64,000 bases of DNA from Mesostigma viride (Eukaryota; Streptophyta; Mesostigmatophyceae; Mesostigmatales; Mesostigmataceae), in the NCBI GenBank assembly GCA_009746045.1, contig RPFO01000076.1, positions 868,114 through 932,113 of the forward strand. The letters run 5' to 3'. Below the pieces are notes generated by a model. It searched no databases. It had not been told where the DNA came from and was given only the letters and a program-made list of their open reading frames with translations. This document shows, piece by piece, positions 50,265 through 62,061 of this stretch. How positions within the stretch are numbered: position 1 is the stretch's first letter; every line of letters begins with the position of its first letter. The position numbers and the translations under genes were made by a program.

Positions 50265-52602
50265 AGTTGTATGAGAGTGAATGCCACGAATTCCGCCATG
50301 GTTCTTGCAGGAAGTTGCCTTTATTAATAACAAGGAACACAGACGTAAGTCACGTCACTTCCAAGACTGCACGCAGCACAGACGACTGGGTCACAGTGCC
50401 AAGAGAACGTGCACGCAAGAACTAGCGTCCCGGTGCGACCAAGTCACACATATAGGTTGTTAGGGACGCGTCCAAGTATTCAGCTGCACTGTCACAGCTG
50501 AACTGTCAATCAATTGATTACACAGACTCTGGCACGCCTTTGGCGCGCAGATCTATCAATTGTCCATACGGCTAGTCCTGTGGACCTATCCGTACACTGC
50601 TCAGCATCAATTGTCTCATAGGTCCTGGCGCGCTACAGCGCGCCTACCTATCAATTGACCATCAAGTCCTGTACAAGTCCTGTCAACGTCCTGCGGACTA
50701 TCAAAGTGACACTTGTACATCCTGTGTCCGTACGCGCCCACAGTGGCGCGCCGGGTACTGTCGGCACAGCCTAGGAAACGTCATAACTTTTACGTTCCTT
50801 AACTCGTCGTCTGTCCCAACTCAGTCCTCACAGGAGGACTGAGTTGACAATTTTCAACCGCGTGTAGCGACTAGGTGGGGGGTCCATCCCAAATGTTTTG
50901 ATGTGGATCTGGGGTGTACTAGATATCATTTTGTTGGCAAAAATACTGCATATGTGAAAACTTGACCCGAACACCTGAAAATTACACGGACGTTGGGCGC
51001 CCCTCGCGAATTTGCATTTTTCGGGATAAGAACGAGTGGGAAAAATTCAATCAAATCCTGGTGCATGAAGAAAAAATATAGGCATGTAAACAACATAGTT
51101 CTTGAAGCGTGGCAAAAAACTGGGCTCCATTTGGCCACTGCAACTGCCTGAAACAATTAAAAAACTCTCAGTCCTCAGGAGAGGAATGGGGCTTTTGCTA
51201 ACTTTGCTAGCATGTAAGTGCGGTCATACTACATCACCGTGGCCACCAACCATCCCAATCAACTCATTTCCCTTCAAGCATTACAGGACAACACACTTGC
51301 ATCATCATACTTCAGGTATATCATGCCTTATCATGTAGTGAGAGCCTATGCATGCATGTAGGGAATGGGCTTGGATACCTACCAACAAAGGGTTATGTTA
51401 TAAGTGTCAACCACCAATATAATGGGTAGGTTAAGCATATTTCCATTGTTTCAAACAACAATAGATATGGCTATAACTGTTTTGCCTTGCCATGATGTGG
51501 CCAACATAGTTGCTGGCACATGATGGCAGTGGTTTGTCACCAAGACTTTTCACTCACCCGTAAAAGCTTGAATGCACCCTTGACGCAGCCCGTGGCCACA
51601 CAATCATGCAGTATGAACGTAGCAAAAGAATAACTAACATCTATGAAGGTGTTTAAACCTGCACAGCTCCTAAAACCCTGCACAACTACACTGGGTTAAG
51701 GCAAATGCCTGCTAACATCATCTGAAAAGGGGGTTTTAGAGAGGGGCAGGCAACGGTCAAGAAAGAGCATCAAGACTTGAACCTGACAACGCCTCGCAAG
51801 CTTAAACTCATGTACGAACATCAAGGAACGAAGAGGCAACGATTATCCGGCTTTACCTGGCACGGCTGGCGTTACCTTGGCCCAGGCGGTGCCCGCAAAA
51901 GTGGCACTTTGCGGCACATAGACCATGACGTGACAGAATGGTCGAGATCATCAAATCTATACTGTCACTCAATATATTCTAATGCAACTCATGTTAACAT
52001 GTAGAAAGAAACCTATCAGCCATTGAAATTGCGCCGGAAAGCAAGCGCAGTAATCAATTCCGTCGACCTGCCTTATCGCAGTTTTTTCCAGCAAGAACAG
52101 TGCCGACACCGGGTAAATCGCATCCCCGCGAGCTAAAAATTGATTTATATCATCTTTAGGGCATGTTAAATCTATTTACTGAGTTTGGACGGCTAACTCG
52201 TCCGCAAACGTAAACTGCATGCATGGGCGCGAGCCGCCATGGCTAGGTCGTGCATTTCCGGAACTCGCGTTTCACGTGGAAAAGTACCCTTACCACCTGT
52301 ACTTTGACCGTACAGTTAGCCGCGCATACCAAATCCAAAAAAATCCCAAAAATATGTCCAAGAAAGATCTTTTCACGTAGTATTTGAATAAATTTTGAGA
52401 GAATTTTTTTGTCAAACATTCTGACCGGGGCGAATTTTCTACGAAACCCAAAAACTCGGTCCTCTAGAGAGGACTGAGTTCAACTCAGTCCTCCGTAGAG
52501 GACCAGGGACAGACGACGAGTTAACCAAATGAGGCGTTCAAGGTGCCGTTGGAAAGAGCGTAACAATCTCTATCCATCTAACGTAAATCCTTTACGTTAA
52601 CT
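50265..52602 (-). repeat. Copia-2 3' LTR, interrupted by a TTAA element
   Basis: About 610 bp without the insert. Coding-strand start AGTTAACGTAAAGGATTTACG (perfect hairpin) after PPT at 52603-52621; end CTCATACAACT. Nearly identical to 62062-62671 except at the very start. Confidence 0.88.
50803..52520. mobile_element. TTAA-flanked TIR element (piggyBac-like MITE) in Copia-2 LTR
   Basis: TTAA at 50799-50802 and 52521-52524; inverted ends CTCGTCGTCTGTCCC. Subterminal hairpins are built from CAACTCAGTCCTC / GAGGACTGAGTTG at both ends. The other LTR has an empty site at 62595 (TAAA, one base different from TTAA). 1.7 kb with no transposase motif; interior frames (for example 51102-51338) are not recognisable. 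TTAA duplication points to the piggyBac superfamily. Confidence 0.85.
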
Positions 52603-52621
52603 CCAATCCCTTCTTTTCTTT

Positions 52622-53550
52622 AGGGATCACATCCCCTGCCAGGGACCCTTGAGGTAGCTTGAAATGTCCTTCACTCCAGCTTGAAGCTTGAACAGATGTC
52701 TTTAATGGCCATTGCCATTCCCCCAGCCCTTTCTTTTAAGGAACTGGAAAAGAAACAGATCTGCCACAGGGAAAACCATTCCATGAGAAATGGATAAAAA
52801 CCTATGGAAGTGGCATTACAGAGTACCACCAGATATTAGAAGCACACAAAATTAAATATATACAGGTTAATTCTATGAGGTCTTCTCCAGGAATTAATCC
52901 CATCACCTCGGTAGAGCCTCCAGTACAATGACCTTCTGGCGGTGAGTTACATTAATCCCAGATACTAATCCCATAAAACCCAGTACATATTCAATATAAG
53001 TACAATAAATCCATGACAATTAAAATACCACTTGACAAAGTAAGGCGTATTACAATAGTTTGCCTGTCATTCTCTCAACAGGGGTCTATTGGCGCCCGTC
53101 TTACGGCGCCCGTCTACTTGCCAGATGGTAAACTGCCACAGCAAACAAATGACAAAATGAAACACATAGGCAACAATCCTGCCCTGGGGAACTAGGGAAG
53201 TCTGAACAGGCAAACACCTGAACAGGCCAGCTTGTAGAAACATAATACCAGGGAATCGAACCCCGCCCTATAAACCCCAGAATAAAGGTTCCCAGACCAT
53301 TGTGAGAAGTATGTACAAATATACATTTCTTTTAAAATAGAATACATGGTCTGTAATGGACCTGTCAACCTTGTGTAGTCAACAGCATGAACCCCAGCCA
53401 AAGCCTGGCTGTATCCTGATCAAATTCAGAGTGAGTGTACCATGGTCCATGAGCCTTAGTACAGAGTAAAATACAGGTATTATTATGCCAGTCACAATGC
53501 TGACACTACCACACAACCTGCTCTCCAATGCCCTATAACCAGGCACCAGC
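52622..53550 (-). other. 3' non-coding region of Copia-2 with T-arm-like hairpin
   Basis: About 930 nt without a gene. Contains GGGAATCGAACCCC (53251-53264; GGGGTTCGATTCCC on the coding strand), two GGCGCCC motifs 7 nt apart (53091-53111) and an extra PPT-like run near 52720. These match the signals in Copia-1. Confidence 0.6.
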
Positions 53551-54397
53551 TTAGACAGCTTGCTGAGATGGGTCCATCAGTGACTGAAGAACCTTGTATT
53601 GCACTGCTGCCTTCTGCACTAGCTTGGTCAAAGCATCAGCAGGATTGTCAACCCCAGGGATATGCTCAATATTGGCCAAGGAGGACAATTCCTTAAGAAG
53701 GAGATAATCCAAGTCCCTACTTCTGGCCATCTGCCTGTGCACAAACTGCACCATCCCCATGGAGTCTGTTTTGAGAAGAGTGGTAACCTGAAGTGGCCAA
53801 GGAGTGTTAGAAGTCATCTGATGAAGCAACTCCTTCAGATAAAGGCTTGTGTGAATGCCTTCACAAATAGCCCTGCATTCTGCCACATCACTGCTGACAG
53901 CCACCCGTTTGTGCAGGCGACTAAACCAGCTCACCAAACTCCCCAGGCCTTCCTGTCTGAGCACAAAGAGCCCTGCAGCCCTGCCCCTGACCTTGGAGAC
54001 CTGCCTGCTGTCCATTGAGCTATCCACATACAGCTCCATGCAAATGGGTTGTGATAAATCCACTGCAGACAACAGAATGCCAGATGAAGCCCTGACCTGA
54101 TCAGCCACCTTGGCAGACCCTAGCTCCACCAGCATGTCATCAGGCAACCTGGCTATGACCATAAGGTCTGGCCTGGAAATGCCTGCAACCCAAGCAACCA
54201 TGCCTCTGACCATAGGACACAGTGCCTGTGTGATGGTTGGAGGAAGCTTGCTAATGAGGGTCTCTTGATAATCATTGCCCCCCACCAGCAGCATACGCCA
54301 CTCTCCCCCCTTCTTCACCAATGTGGCCTCCATGCCCACAAACAGGAGAGGCTCATTCTCCACCTGCCATTGCTCCCTACCCAGAGGAAACTTGGAC
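53551..54397 (-). CDS. Copia-2 Pol, C-terminal part: end of RT and RNase H
   Basis: Begins at the piggyBac boundary (KSKFPLGREQWQVENEPLLF) and runs to the stop at 53551. Contains LYVDSSMDSRQVSKVRGRAA, SDVAECRAICEG, LKTDSMGMVQF and the ADALTK hallmark. Intact, and very similar to Copia-1. Confidence 0.88.
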
Positions 54398-54401
54398 TTA
54401 A

Positions 54402-57259
54402 CCCCTAAACCGTCCTCGTGCCGATTTTCGACTGCGAGTTTTTCTCATGCCTCACATTCGGCATGAGTTTGTGCGCCCTGTAGGGATTTGGCGGGAGGGT
54501 TTTGGCGGGAACCAACTAGACCACCGAAAAGATCTAGATTCACTCTATCCGTAGGACACTTGTCTGACCGTATTTGACCACCGTATCAGGGTGGAAACCC
54601 TGGTCAAAGTCAACAGGGTACCCTGGTGCATGCAGGTTTGGGCGGTAAAAAAAATTGACAAAAACGTACGAAAACGAAGGATGCGAAAAAAGGGGGGAGC
54701 GCGGACGTAGACATGGCGGACGAAATGCAGGCAGATATACGGACTTTCAAGGTAAAGAAGGGCATTTTCATGGCAGTGCCTGTGGAAAAATTCGGACGAG
54801 ACTGGGCGATAGAGCAGTATGGGGAAAAACAAAGCGAGGTACGTTTGCCGGGCAAGGTAGTGACAGTGAACAGGTCCGGAGATGGTGCACGGTGCTATTT
54901 CCCGGACGACAAGCTCACGTACCCATTCACCCGTGAGCAGATTTTCATATATTCGTGCAGCTCAGATGAGTACGAAGCTCTAGTGAAAGAATGCGCCGCC
55001 AGGAAGGTCCCAACGGCAGGTAGCAGTGACGATGATAGCGAGCAGGGCCAGGATAGCGATTCTGACGCCGGCGAGGACGACGACGACAAATCCGAGGATA
55101 TCGAGCTGCCCACACCGGTCAAGCGACGCGAGCCGGGGAAGCGCGCTGTCGGCAACCCGAAGAAGAACCCAGCCATCAGCCACGCCCCGAAAAGGCGCCG
55201 TCAGACCAAGGCGGCGGCCAGCGAGAGCGTTGTCTCGGACGCTTCCGATGACGACTTTGTTTACCAGAAGGGTGCGGAGGGTCCGGTGCCGAGCGGTGAG
55301 GCTGAGCTCGATGATTCGTTTTTCCTAACGACACTCCTGCCACTGAGGAGCCAGCCGAGACTGTCTGGAAATCTGGTTTCGGCAAGCCAGGTGTGTTTCC
55401 TTTTCCCGATACTCCGGTGCTGTCGCCGATGACGGGTACCGCCTGCTATCAAAACCTTTCCCCTGCCCAGCTCGAGTTTGGGCCCCTCGGGCTGTTCTCC
55501 CTTTTCTGGTCCCAACGTGATGTCGTGGCCAAGATTGTCAAGGAGACCAACGACTATGCTGAGCTCAAGGGGGCGGGCAAGCCAGGTGAGCGTGAGTGGC
55601 ACCCCTTAACAATGCATGAGATGGGCAAATTTCTGGGTGGAGCAGGTGCTGTGCCAACTGTGCTGCGCGCAAGGCAGGAAGCACAAGACCTCGGTCATGT
55701 GCGAGCACTGTGACATGGCGTTCTGCAGCAACAGCGAGCGGAACTGCTTCGGCCTCTTCCACTCCGGGCAGGTGGAGGGGCTGGACTTCAACGTGACGAA
55801 GCAGCGGGTATGGCAGCGCCTCTCCCAGCGTGGCGAATGCGCCAAGAATTTCAAGGGCGCCACTACCACGAGGGGTCAGCAGCCACCACCCGGAAGCTCA
55901 AGGGGGTGGCGCGGCGCCGCCATCTCAGGGCGGAGCATGTCCGCCTGGGATATAGTCCTACGGAGGCTGACTAAGAATGCTAGCATTTGTTGCCTACGTG
56001 GCATGGCGTTTGGCCTTTCCTGCCCGCGCTCATGCGCGCCGTGTATCACCATGGGCCGGCATGGTTTGAAGTGTGTGTTATTGTTTCATGGACCCACCTG
56101 TGCATGTGTTATTTGGTTTCATGTTGTTAGCCTGCATGGGTTATTGTTTCATGGTCATGTCTTATTAGCTTTCATGTTTATGCATAACTTGTGCAGTTTG
56201 AAAATCTGCTCCGTGATGGTCACAGTGCCACCTATTTCTAGTTGGCAATTTTCAGTGTTACTGCATGCATGGTCCCTTGGTCACTAATTTATCTAGGAGT
56301 GCTGGGATGTTTTGACTTTGTGTGCAAGGTCCATCATGCATGTAAAAATAAGTACCACAGTATCAGCGGGTCTGCAAGCATTTACGCTTATTGTGGCATA
56401 TATTTGTGCCACATAGGAGCTGGAATAAACATAATCATGCATGTTTCATGCTTACCTATCATTTCCATGTTCAAAACTGCACTAGGATGTTTATTCTAGC
56501 CCCCCCCAAACTGGTCACTCAGAATAGTCACCAGCTATTTTTAGCATTATCTTGTGGGTCCCTGGGTGAAACAAGACATGTAAGTGTTTGGATGTAGTGC
56601 TTGGGTACAGTTGCAGTCCCCCCTGAAATACTAGGGTGAAATCCAAGGTATACGTGCTCCATCATGTATGATAAGGTTGTGAACCCCGTACTCGCGGCCC
56701 GCGCGTAGTCGTCTCCAATCATATCCGGCAGGGACCTGTAGTGGTTATGGCAGGTATTGGTGGCACACAGGTTGGAATAAGTGTTAGCATGCATGTTTGC
56801 CCATACTCCATGCTTGCATATCGTTTCCATGTTCAAAACTGCACTAGGATGCCTATTTTAGCCCCCCAAAAACTCGCGACTCGAAATAGTCACCAGTTAT
56901 TTTTAGCACCAGCTGATGGGTCCCCGGGGGAGTTACAATTTTTAGTGTTTGTATCCCATCCTAACTAAAAAATCTATCTACAAAACCAACCCCAGGGTCA
57001 ACTCATTGAGGAAAGGGGTCTATCATCCATTATAAGGGTGTCACCGCGCACACTCACCGTACCCCCTGAGGGGGGGCTATTTATAGAGCAGGGGGGGCTA
57101 GCACTGGGACCACCCACTATACCCCCAGGTGGGCCCTAATATGGTTATGCTTGGTTCCTAGTATGGTCTAGAAAAAATAATTAGGCTGAATGGGGGCACC
57201 TGTGGCATACTGTGCAACTCGTGACTCATTTTAGTCACGAGTCAAAGACGGTTGAGGGG
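54402..57259 (+). mobile_element. piggyBac element, internally deleted, inside Copia-2 pol
   Basis: TTAA at 54398-54401 and 57260-57263 and inverted ends CCCCT(A/C)AACCGTC. Contains the N-terminal and C-terminal parts of a piggyBac transposase but not the catalytic DDD core. 55930-57200 is non-coding and includes a direct repeat of about 165 bp (56430-56590 and 56790-56950). Confidence 0.88.
54713..55870 (+). pseudogene. piggyBac transposase remnant: N-terminal region fused to C-terminal Cys-rich domain
   Basis: From MADEMQADIRTFKVKKG, a Tudor/SH3-like looking region, then acidic and basic linkers (SDDDSEQGQDSDSDAGEDDD, PKRRRQTK). A frame change near 55330 leads to GPLGLFSLFWSQRDVVAKIV, KETNDYAELKG and W-x-PLTMHEMGKFLG, the piggyBac N-terminal signature. 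Directly after this, near 55640, the frame changes again to the C-terminal zinc-binding CQLC...CEHCDMAFC...RNCFGLFH. The roughly 300-residue RNase-H-like DDD core that should lie between is deleted. Confidence 0.8.
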
Positions 57260-57263
57260 TTAA

Positions 57264-59897
57264 TGATGGAGATCAGCTCCTTAAGCCACGACGTGGGAGC
57301 TATCAGATGTAGGTCATCCCCGTGCAGCGAAGCATACACTGGCAGGCCTTCCCATTGCCCCAGAAACAGACAGGGGTCTACAGGAGAGACCTTCAAGTTG
57401 CAATGCTCCTTCAGGAAACGGTTGAGAGTCTCCCTCCAGATTATTGGACTTGACCTCAGGCCCTCCAGGCCCTTGAGGATTTTAAGGAACTCAGTGTGAA
57501 TGTCCCTTTCCATACAGCAGGCACCCTGACATAGAAAGGCGTCTTGCCCTCCCACTTTTCCTGTGCCACATCTGCATCCCCCTCCAGAAATGCCCTCTTG
57601 AAGTCTACCACCACTGAGCCATAGTCCAAGCCCTTGTTGAGAAGGCCTAGAAATACACACAGCAGCAGCCTCCAAGTGTCATGCAGCATGCCAGGGGTAT
57701 ACAACTCCTCAGCAGTGCACTCACCAGTACCCTTGAACTCATTCAGCACTGGCCTGACATGTGGTACCTTGACCCCGTCCACCTCCTTCATCTTGATGAC
57801 AAACTTGAGCTTGAGTAGACGTCGTGCAGGAGGCAGGTCATTGACAGGTTCCACGCATTTCTTGGAGATCCAGTCCTCCCCAGATTTAATCAGACCCAGT
57901 GTGACCTGGGGACACATAATGGGAGAGGACATGAGCTTCACCAGGCCTTGGTAGTTGATAGGGCTGTGTCCAGCAAGTGAGTGAGGACCAATGCCCAAAC
58001 TGCTTGGATGACTAGCAGCTGGCAATATGAGGTCATCAACCAAGGGCTCCTGCCCCTGGCACACTTGCACACGCTTAACCGTCCTGGTTACTGCACGTGA
58101 TAGGTGAGTGGTCCTGAAATTAATCAGTGGGACCTGACCAGCCCCTTCCTTAGTCAGGAGAGAGGACGTGATCACTACCCCATCCTGGCATAGGAAATTC
58201 TGCCCCAGAAGAGCAGGTCCCTGATAGCCCTCCAAGACACAAAATGCAGTGTCCTGTCCAAGGATAGGAATAGATACCTCACCCAGTACCTTCACGTGTA
58301 CCCCGCCACTGAAGTCAGACACAAACTGATAGCTGGGTTCAGTCATGCTGTACCCTGCTGCAGCCCTGGTCCCAATGATGGAAACCTGAGAATTAGTGTC
58401 TACCTCTAAGGCAGTGTCCAGCCCCAGATTGCCATGCCACCTGAGCTTGGCTACCTTGGGCTGCTTCTTGGCTCTTTGTAGAGCCCCAATCAATCCAGCC
58501 AAACTTGTCCCCCTGGGCTTGGTTAGTGCCTTGGGCTTGACAGTTGACTCCCCAGCTGTTGACCTTGCAGCCTGTTCAACAAGTACCTCTGCAACCTGGC
58601 CAGGGCTGACAGATTCCCCTGCAACAGATGTGGTCGTTGCGTCAGTGATGTCACCTGGGACCTGAAAATCCTGCAGATCCTGTGAGCCTTGTGCCTGACT
58701 GCCCTCATTCATCAGGTTAGGCTTGACATATGACCAACTCAGCCGGTGTACATGCTTTGGTTCGTCCTCCATGCTGACCAAGCATGCGTGGCTAGCTTCA
58801 TCAACCTGGGTAACCACCCCAGGACTCCAGCTACCACGTTTGCCATAAAGGCTAGGTTCCTTCCAAGCTAGGACCTTCTGACCCACTTGTGGCTCCAGCA
58901 TCTTCCAACCCCGGTCCTTCTCCCTCAGCTTGGCAAAGGTGACATGTGCAGCATGTTTCCAGCCCTCCAGCACATGTGGTGGGCACAGGCCATGATATAG
59001 ACCCATTGGGCTGACAGCAACTCCATCATAGTAGAAGTTAACCCTGCTGTTCAGCTGCTGCTCCACGTTCCTCAGCCATGCACTCCTGACAAGTGCAGGT
59101 GCAGACAAGGGTACCCAGTCTTCAGAGATGATCAATTTCTTGACCTCCTGGATTGCCCTCTCGATAGCACCCTGCTGCCCATGAGCCTCCCTAGGTGTAA
59201 CCAGCAACTCAGGAAGGGTAGGATCACCCTTGAGATGCTGAAACTGCATGTCCACCTGGATCCTTGTGGTAGGAAACTTGGCTCTTACATTCTGCAGGGC
59301 AGCCAGCAAGTACCTGTTCTTCATAGAAGGTAAATGCTCCAGCACCTTGTATTTTGTGTACCTGTCCACGCACACCAACAGTTGCATGCCCCTGATGTGT
59401 TGGATATCACACTGCAGATCACCAATGCTCTGAGGTAGAGCTTTGGCATGTGATTTCCTGGGCTTGTTGGAGGACAACTGGCACTTACACCGTGAGGCAG
59501 CTTGCTGACACGCCTTGAGAAGGGGTGCCCTGCCCATACGGAAGGCAAAGTTGTTTGACAGAGAAGTGGCATGCCCAAACATGTTGTGGATTCGGGCACC
59601 CAACTCCTGGTACACAGAGGAAGCAGTCCCTGGCACAGTCAGGACTGTGCTGTCAGGTTGTCCAGCATCACCATGCTGACTTCCATCCTGTTCTGACTCA
59701 GAGCCTGAGTCACCCTGCTCATGCCCAACACCTGGACCGCCAGCAGGGACCACATGCATACCACCAGAGGCCTTCACACCCCTCTGTGGTTGTACATTGG
59801 TTTCTCTCAAAATGAGAGGTCCACCCTCGTGCCCAGCACGAGGATGCATGGGGTCAGACATTCTTACAGCTGCATCAGCTGTCAAGGACGTCTTCAT
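57264..59897 (-). pseudogene. Copia-2 Pol, main part: integrase - protease-like - RT (one frameshift, then piggyBac insertion)
   Basis: Starts MKTSLTADAAVRMSD at 59897, although the frame is open 93 nt further upstream (CSNADFISGQQEG...). The integrase has HNMFGH, DLQCDIQHIRGM, QVDMQFQHL and QGAIERAIQEV. The protease-like domain has LEVDTNSQVSIIG (about 58373-58408) and PALLGQNFL. RT motif A is VDFKRAFLEGD. A 1-nt change near 57510 shifts the frame before SPIIWRETLNRFL and LHGDDLHLI. The frame ends at the TTAA and resumes at 54397. Confidence 0.88.
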
Positions 59898-60037
59898 AGG
59901 AACCTGTACCTCTCCAGGTGACCTGGGGCCACCCTGAACCTGGAGATCACCCTCTTGTTGCCCAGATATAAAATCTGCATTGGAGCACCTGGCCTCCCCC
60001 TGGGTGAATTAAGGTGTGTAGGGGTTGCCTCAGACAG

Positions 60038-61152
60038 TCACTGCTCCTTGTTGTCTTCTTGCTGACTGCCCTTTGAAGGCTGGCCTGCCTGGGACTTGTT
60101 GTTGTTCTTCTTCTTGTTGTTGTTGTTATTCTTGTTGCTGCCCTGGCCCTGGGACTTCTTGAAGCTGGGACACTCCTTCTTGATGTGCCCCCACCCCTTG
60201 CACAGGTAGCATTGTATCTTTGACTTGCCCTGGCCACTGCCCCCGTTGTCAGACGCGTTGCCCTGCTTGGGCTGACCACCCACCCGCCTGAACACCGACT
60301 TGGAGTGTGACCTCCCGTCAGGGTCGGGTGAATGATTGGCCTTCGCTTGTTGTGGTTGCCCCTACGCCCTCCTTGGCTTCGGTCAGCCTCGGACGATTTG
60401 GAGCCACCCTGGGTACGCCCACCTGCCTGGGTAGCCTTCACTGCTGGCACTCCACCCTCAAACAGCTCCTCTGCCTCGAGTGCTTGTTTGATTATGACCT
60501 TGTAGGCCTTGAGGGTTGAGTGTGGGGCACACATGACCTTTAAGGAGCCACGTGTAGCCTTGTCCAGCCCAGAAACCTTGAGCCAGTTTGTCAGGGCTAT
60601 GTTGTCAGCAACATTAAAGCCATGAGCCCTGCCCTCCTCAACCATTTTACAATAGTTAAGGAAGTTCTGGATCAGGTCTCCCTTGACCTCCCACCCCTGG
60701 TATTTATCCTGCCAATGGATCCCCACTTTCTTCCTCTGATCCTCTAGCAGCTCCTTTAACTCTGCCACGTAGCTGGACCAGGCCTTGTTGGCCTTCTTAC
60801 ACTCTCTAGTGAGGTCCTTTATCTGATCTGTACACTTGCCAAAAGTCTGGCTACCTATCCAGATCTGGTAATAGTTTGTACCACCGTACAAACTTGGAAA
60901 CCCCTCTAGCCCCTCCACAAACTCCTCAGCCTGCTTGGGCTTTGTGTCTGACGTGACAGGTTGCAGTTGATTCACAATAAGCAAACCCTGGGTAGTGAGA
61001 TCATAACCAAGAACAGCTTGTGTATTATTATTGTGATGAACATTGGTAATTTCCCCGGTGACACCCACGTCATCTACGTGAGCTGTCCCGCTACCAGCAC
61101 CACCATTATTCCCACTGGCTGGGGCACCTTTGCTACGGCGCCCGTCTGCCAT
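60038..61152 (-). pseudogene. Copia-2 Gag, frameshift before the zinc knuckle
   Basis: MADGRRSKGAPASGNN at 61152; Copia gag body (FPSLYGGTNYYQIWIGSQTF, AHGFNVADNIALTNWLKVSG). Near 60300 the frame changes, and the knuckle CYLCKGWGHIKKEC plus a Lys/Asn/Gln-rich tail follow in another frame to a stop at 60038. pol is in yet another frame relative to this stop, so no simple read-through is possible, unlike Copia-1. Confidence 0.8.
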
Positions 61153-61320
61153 TCTGCACTACAAGCTATTCAAAACACCTTGACAGCAAAGCAGCAGAAT
61201 AAAGTATGTACAAAAGATTGTCGCAACTGCCGCCTGCGCCGGTGTCGCCGCCGCCCCCGCGAATCGCCGCTGAAAATTCGACAAAATGTCGACGAGCACT
61301 GGATAAAAAAAATGGCCGAC

Positions 61321-62037
61321 TCAGTAGTCGAGGCCCCGGAAATCGCAGTACTCATAGGTAAACTCAGGATCCTCCATATCCGGCGTGTGTGCCGGACCTG
61401 CACCGGTATGTATCAAAACCGGTGTGCTCCCCGTCGCGAAAGTTGCGCGCTGCCGACGTGCGACAAGGCGCAGAGGATGAGTAAAAATGGACAACAATTC
61501 CCAACCTGCGGGAATCCACTCTCGCAAAGATGCGAGAAAAGCCACCAGGTTAATGAGAACCTGGCGTTCGCGACTGCGTACGCCGCGTGTGAGCAGCGAC
61601 AGCAACGCGAGGTCTTGAAATAAATTTGTCGACACCGCCGGCGCGCCCCCCGTGCGTAGCGATGCCCAGTTTTGTAAGTTTCTCTGGTAGCCGGTGAGCG
61701 AAGAGATGGCGTTGTCCAGCTCCTCGATGGCAGTGGTGACCTCGTTCACCGACCGCAAACCTCCCCGCACCTGGACCGTAAATTGCGATAAAATGTTGCG
61801 AATCTGGTCCAACGGCGCGCGTATAGCCGGCACCAGCTGTGGCAATTGGGGGTCCTCGGGAAAATCCCCGAGCAATGGAAGAACTGCGCGCTGCCGACGA
61901 TGAAGTTCGTCGAGCGATATCGTGACCTCGTCAAGCAATTGCTGCCACGATGGCGCAGCCGGTCTTGGTAAAGGATCAGCCGGCGGTGCGGCTATCTCCT
62001 CATCGCCGGGAATTCGGAATTCTTTAGAATTTGGCAT
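61321..62037 (-). CDS. accessory protein upstream of gag (Copia-2)
   Basis: 238 residues, ATG 24 nt after the 5' LTR. Mostly helical (SWQQLLDEVTISLDELHRRQ, VNEVTTAIEELDNAISSLTG), then LINLVAFLASLREWIPAGWE, LSIFTHPLRL and an acidic, aromatic end MEDPEFTYEYCDF. Position and the NLVA...T.P...ED..F pattern match the accessory ORF of Copia-1, although overall identity is low. No signal peptide or transmembrane segment is obvious. Function unknown. Confidence 0.6.
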   Translation of the reverse strand: MPNSKEFRIPGDEEIAAPPADPLPRPAAPSWQQLLDEVTISLDELHRRQRAVLPLLGDFPEDPQLPQLVPAIRAPLDQIRNILSQFTVQVRGGLRSVNEVTTAIEELDNAISSLTGYQRNLQNWASLRTGGAPAVSTNLFQDLALLSLLTRGVRSRERQVLINLVAFLASLREWIPAGWELLSIFTHPLRLVARRQRATFATGSTPVLIHTGAGPAHTPDMEDPEFTYEYCDFRGLDY

Positions 62038-62061
62038 CTTTGGAACGAGGCTTGTAATACG

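Noticed and set aside
56528-56836. Small minus ORF in the piggyBac 3' half as a second gene
   Set aside because: It lies over an internal direct repeat, has no motif and no counterpart in the second repeat copy.
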